This document shows, piece by piece, positions 26,440 to 64,000 of a stretch of DNA of 64,000 nucleotides (position 1 is the stretch's first letter; each line of letters begins with the position of its first letter). Location of the stretch: positions 18,489,218 to 18,553,217 of the forward strand of contig NC_072456.1 of NCBI RefSeq assembly GCF_027596085.1, in the 5' to 3' direction. The DNA comes from Anoplopoma fimbria. Its lineage: Eukaryota; Chordata; Actinopteri; Perciformes; Anoplopomatidae. The notes below the pieces were generated by a model. It did not search any database. It saw only the letters and a list, made by a program, of their open reading frames with translations, and had not been told where the DNA came from. A program made the translations under genes and the position numbers.

Positions 26440-26565
26440 TTCTTAACATTGAAAATATTCATCTGACAAAAACGTCCCATCTCAATCTCAATCTCAAATT
26501 AACGGCTCTTTCGGAAGAGTTCAACTAAATCTCATGGTCTTCATTAGCAGATGGAGTATATTTAT
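26440..26565 (-). pseudogene. Decayed partial copy of the 24292 open frame
   Basis: On the minus strand it reads SANEDHEI, stop, LNSSERAVNLRLRLRWDVFV. This aligns with SANANEEHGIWLKAPERALK and the following WILGWDGFV of the frame at 24292. The nucleotide similarity is visible over about 120 bp in the same orientation 2.1 kb away. Stops break the frame, and similarity fades on both sides. Confidence 0.45.
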
Positions 26566-27546
26566 CTAACCAAAAAAATCTAATTGACCAAATATATTAA
26601 AGATATCTATGGCTTTGTCTCAGACTGCACGAGTTGGAAAAAAAGTAGAATTTGCCACAAGCTGAAGTCTCCCTTAATTGAAATTAAGCATTTTAAACAG
26701 ACTGAAAAACAAAAACGAGCTTCAGGTTTCACAAACAGTCGCAACACAAGCAGTGAATTCCACAGTTTTGCCATCTGTAATAAGCATGATTAAGAAGAAC
26801 AAGATCGACAAAATGAACCATCACAATTTTGACACCCAAAGAGTAGACATTTAGTCCATAAAAGTTAATTCATTAGTCTGGAATGGAGTATTTACACTGT
26901 GCAAATGAAACATCCAGCAGAAAGTGTTCCTCTTTTAAGAGCTGGGTCATTTCTGAGTTCCTGTTGAATCATTTCTTGTGTTTCCGGGTTCAGTAGAAGC
27001 AGGTGGTTAAAGCCAGGGCGTCATCACTGCAACGTTCACTTTTTTCACGTTTCACTAGCCAGACTGATCGCAGTCTCCTGAAGAATCAGCCGACCGTTTT
27101 TTCTTTCACATCGCTCCTTTCAGTCAAATCCCTTCTGCTCTCGCGGCTAATGTCTTTGGATTGGCTTAACTTCATTTAAACCTTTTTTCATACATGTTAC
27201 AAGGAGCCTTTGTTTTGACAAATGTTTCCTCCTCATACTTGTTGTCCTTTTGAGTTAAACAATGTGAATTAAATAAAAATAAAAAGTGGTAAAAACATAG
27301 ATGGGGCAGCAGTGTTAAAATAGAAATGTAAAACCTTTCTTTTCTTCATGGGCCACTGGAGTGCATACAAGGGCTCTGCTCTCTGTTATGGAGTGCTGCA
27401 ACTTTGTGAAGATATTTAACACCACCCCTGTACAGTGCCCACCATCAACAATATCACTCTCGCATGTAAGTGGTTTCATGGCAGCAACTATCCCATAATT
27501 CTTCTTTTTGCGATCAGCGGTTGATCTGAGTGCAGCGGACAGGACT

Positions 27547-60883
<33,337 letters not shown>

Positions 60884-62075
60884 CTGAAAGACAATGGACG
60901 TAATGTTTGTGAGTTATAAACACTTCCAGAAAACTCAATAACTTTAACAGTACCACGAGGAGAAATAGAACACAGAGAAAGGCAGACGTGGCTGATTTCA
61001 GCAGCTGCACAACACCTGTGTAATCAATGTCAGTGATGGAAGAAAAGCTCAGTTTCAGCCCCTTTGCTCCATCCTCTCACCAAAAGCTCCTTTACATTTC
61101 CATTGCATAAACAGATTCCTGGATTCACATGATGCTACAAACCACTGCCATCACTGCAAACTGCATGATGAGCCAGCAGCAGTCTCCATATCAGTGGTGG
61201 AGAGCTGGAGATTATTCTCTTACTGAGCTTTCAGCGGCCCGAGAAGCTGCTTGCCTGTGGTAAATAATGTAATAGTGTATACATGCTGAAGGAAATGTAC
61301 AGTGTGGAGCATGGTATCAAATATTGGAGGTAAGAAAGTGCTATTATAACATCTCATACTTTTCACATTAATGAAAAAAAAAGTATCAGTGTCTCGAGGT
61401 GTCTGAAATGTCCGTTAAGGCGTCTGAGTAAGTCATGTTCACTGTTAGGGATTCAGCCAAACCATGCCCATCTGAGGAGGGGAGAGCTGCAGCTACAACA
61501 AGTTACATAAGCCTCATCTCATATGTGAACCCGAGCTTTATCCTAAGCCAGCCTGACTCCACAGGCACTGACTCACTGCCCTGTTTCTGTTCCCCTGTGA
61601 CAGTTCATTTTCTGATTTACCATGATCAGTGTGAACATGTATACTGCTGCCGCTAATATCATGTTATATCTGTGATTTCAGTAATGAAGGAATGGTGAAA
61701 GAGATGCTGCTCTGCCTCTCAGGACTATAATACAGAAACAGAAACATGCTAGTAGTTTATATTATACTGTGAAGGACAATATCAATAAATGAGGAAGTTT
61801 CCAAATGTTCCATACAATTTTAAATTAGATTAAGCTTTGAAAACAGAAAATATATGATATAATCCATTGTGCAATCTACATTACTTTGGATTATGGACAT
61901 AAATATCCTGTTTGCTCAGGTGGCTGCAACTAAAATCAATCACCCTCACCACTGTGATCCATATGAAAAACTCCTCTCTGACATCTAGAAAGCAGACCCA
62001 CATTTTGGTTTATGAGACCGAGACCTTGCTATCTAACTGCAATATTATAGTGTTTCTTGCAGATCATTCTAATCA

Positions 62076-62137
62076 TACATTACATTACATTACATTACAG
62101 TCATTTAGCAGACGCTTTTATCCAAAGCGACTTACAG
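62076..62137 (-). mobile_element. SINE-like tail fragment (inverted relative to 13034)
   Basis: (cattа-type) pentamer run, then tcatttagcagacgctttta and tccaaagcgacttaca, the reverse complement of the fragment at 13034. Confidence 0.65.
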
Positions 62138-62579
62138 GAAGTATTATTCATATTCATATTATTGATTGTTTTAATAAGTGTCTGTGTGTGTGAAGATTGT
62201 TTTGTGGGGCTTCAGATTTTGTTGTTCAGTGAGATCAAATGCAGACAGGCCACACTCTGAGTCCTGCAGCCTTGTTCTGCAATAAACCAGCAGCATCCAC
62301 TCCACAGCCAGAGATGCTCTCACATAAACACACAGACAGACACACTGTGGATCTATTTTCTATATTACTAAATCAACCCCCCGAGGCTGCGGGGATGGCA
62401 GTGTCCCTGCTGGAGGAGGATTTTGTTTGCGTCCAAAATCCCACTTGTGTTAAGTGTAAACTCAGACACTCGGTACAGACATTGCTGCAGCTGCTTGATG
62501 TTGTCTCGTGGTGCCGCTGCAGCCTTTTATGGTTGGCCTCTCATATCTTCTAATACATCACACAAGGACGAAACATCAG

Positions 62580-62705
<126 letters not shown>

Positions 62706-63654
62706 CTCAGGTGTGTGTGTGTCTCCATAACCGTTTTGGCACTGTCATAGTCAGCTGTTTTCCCCACAGTTTGGCTCCACATGACAAAGGGTTGTCTGCT
62801 ACTGCAACTAATAACTATTATCAACTAATAAATGACCTAATTACATTAACACATCGCCACTTAATATTTATTCATTCTAATAGTTCATGTGATCTATTTT
62901 ACTTTTATTTTCTGTTTAATATTGTTCCTCTTTTCTCTGCATTGTGATTCTACAACTGTAACTTCTGTCTGGTGAATGTTTTTTGTTTCCTTTTCAAATT
63001 AAAGTTAAAAATAGAGGGTGTCACATGCTGCACGGATAGTTTGAGACAAAGTTTTGATTTCGGGCTATATAAGTGAAATTTACATGACTTGGTTTGACAA
63101 ATGCTCGACAATAAATCAGCTATTTTACTGAATTTATGTAACTTTAGCTGTTTTTTTGTTTAGAGTAAAAAGTTAAATTATGTTTGTGAGAATTGTACTT
63201 GACAAAATGAATAAAAATGAATTAATGAATAAAACTGAAGGAGAACAGCGATTCCAACAAAGTGAACACAACTATAAATCCATAAAAAATACTTTAGATC
63301 AAAAGATACTTATTTTCATCATGCAAAATGTAAATGATAGATTTGTGTGCCTAGATCCGGTTTGTTTTTGATGAGCTCTTTGAAATGGAAGATATTTGAG
63401 CAAATGTGTGAAGGAGGAAATGAGGGCACATGTTCACCACAGAGCTTACTGTACACACATTTGAAAGAGGCATGACAATCACAAGAGGAACTCTGGCATC
63501 ATATGATACGGTCTGTTGATAATTTGCAATTGACATGAGAAGTTTATGACAAAGCACAGAGATTTAGAAATGGGTACTTGTCAACAGATGTGTTTTCAAC
63601 ACAGACACTAGTACAATAAACACCTTTTTATGTTTTGTTGAGGTCATTCTGATG

Positions 63655-63656
<2 letters not shown>

Positions 63657-63738
<82 letters not shown>
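63657..63738. repeat. (CA)n microsatellite
   Basis: About 40 CA units with three CG-containing interruptions. Confidence 0.95.
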
Positions 63739-63741
<3 letters not shown>

Positions 63742-63900
63742 GCCGAAAAACAAAAAACACAGATGGCGATAAAAGTCACACTTGTAACTCATCTAACAAA
63801 AATATATTATTCAATACTTTTGAAGTAATTTTATTAAGGTTATATCATCCACTCAGTACCTCCATGATTCACTGACTGGTGTGCAAGTGTGAGTCTGTCA

Positions 63901-63904
<4 letters not shown>

Positions 63905-63950
<46 letters not shown>
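63905..63950. repeat. (GT)n microsatellite
   Basis: About 23 GT units. Confidence 0.95.
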
Positions 63951-63951
<1 letters not shown>

Positions 63952-64000
63952 CAGATGTTGTGTGCAGGTGAAAAGAGAACACAGAGTCTGTTAGATCTGA

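Larger units (their letters stand above)
23715..27546 (-). other. arhgef18: Putative arhgef18 3'UTR and flank
   Basis: Stretch downstream of the arhgef18 stop up to the candidate polyadenylation signal. It is AT-rich and mostly free of long microsatellites. It includes the unexplained open frame at 24292 and its decayed partial copy near 26440, so part of it may not be simple UTR. Confidence 0.4.

Overview
The window is vertebrate genomic DNA, almost certainly from a spiny-rayed (percomorph) teleost. It has short GT-AG introns, very long CA/GT, CT/GA and (GGAGA)n microsatellites, several interspersed repeats typical of fish, and two genes whose proteins read as fish versions of known vertebrate families. 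I cannot name the species.

Layout. (1) 782-2642, plus strand: a complete 589-residue BTB-BACK-Kelch protein of the ENC1/KLHL25 clade, best read as enc3. Its coding sequence is in two exons split by a 91-bp intron. A strong donor 20 nt after the stop, an acceptor at 9798 and an AATAAA at 11373 suggest a separate 3'UTR exon at 9799 to about 11395. (2) 11.4-23.7 kb: no gene recognised. It holds microsatellites, a degenerate AT-rich minisatellite (15.06-15.92 kb) and fragments of interspersed repeats. (3) 23.7-60.9 kb, minus strand: arhgef18 (p114RhoGEF), rebuilt here as 31 coding exons. Every exon joins in frame, giving 1670 residues in the window; the true N-terminus lies upstream of 60883. Domain order is an acidic/serine-rich N-terminus, a C1 zinc finger split by an 8.3-kb intron, the DH and PH domains, a coiled coil and a proline/glutamine-rich tail ending in DVIFF. 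An internal TATA box at about 45.71 kb and an open first exon starting at 45528 predict a second, 1233-residue isoform lacking the C1 domain. (4) 60.9-64 kb: intron or upstream sequence with microsatellites and a SINE-like fragment.

How the genes relate. ENC3-type proteins are expected to be Cullin-3 substrate adaptors, and ARHGEF18 activates RhoA at epithelial junctions. I see no direct pathway link. Their convergent adjacency matches the human pairs KLHL25-AKAP13 and ENC1-ARHGEF28, so the window looks like a third member of an ancient duplicated ENC/RhoGEF block.

Open items are an unexplained 182-codon minus-strand open frame at 24.3-24.8 kb with a decayed partial copy 2 kb away, an inverted pair of MITEs flanking 18 arhgef18 exons, and a (TG)n plus pyrimidine-tract arrangement upstream of an in-frame 45-nt exon.
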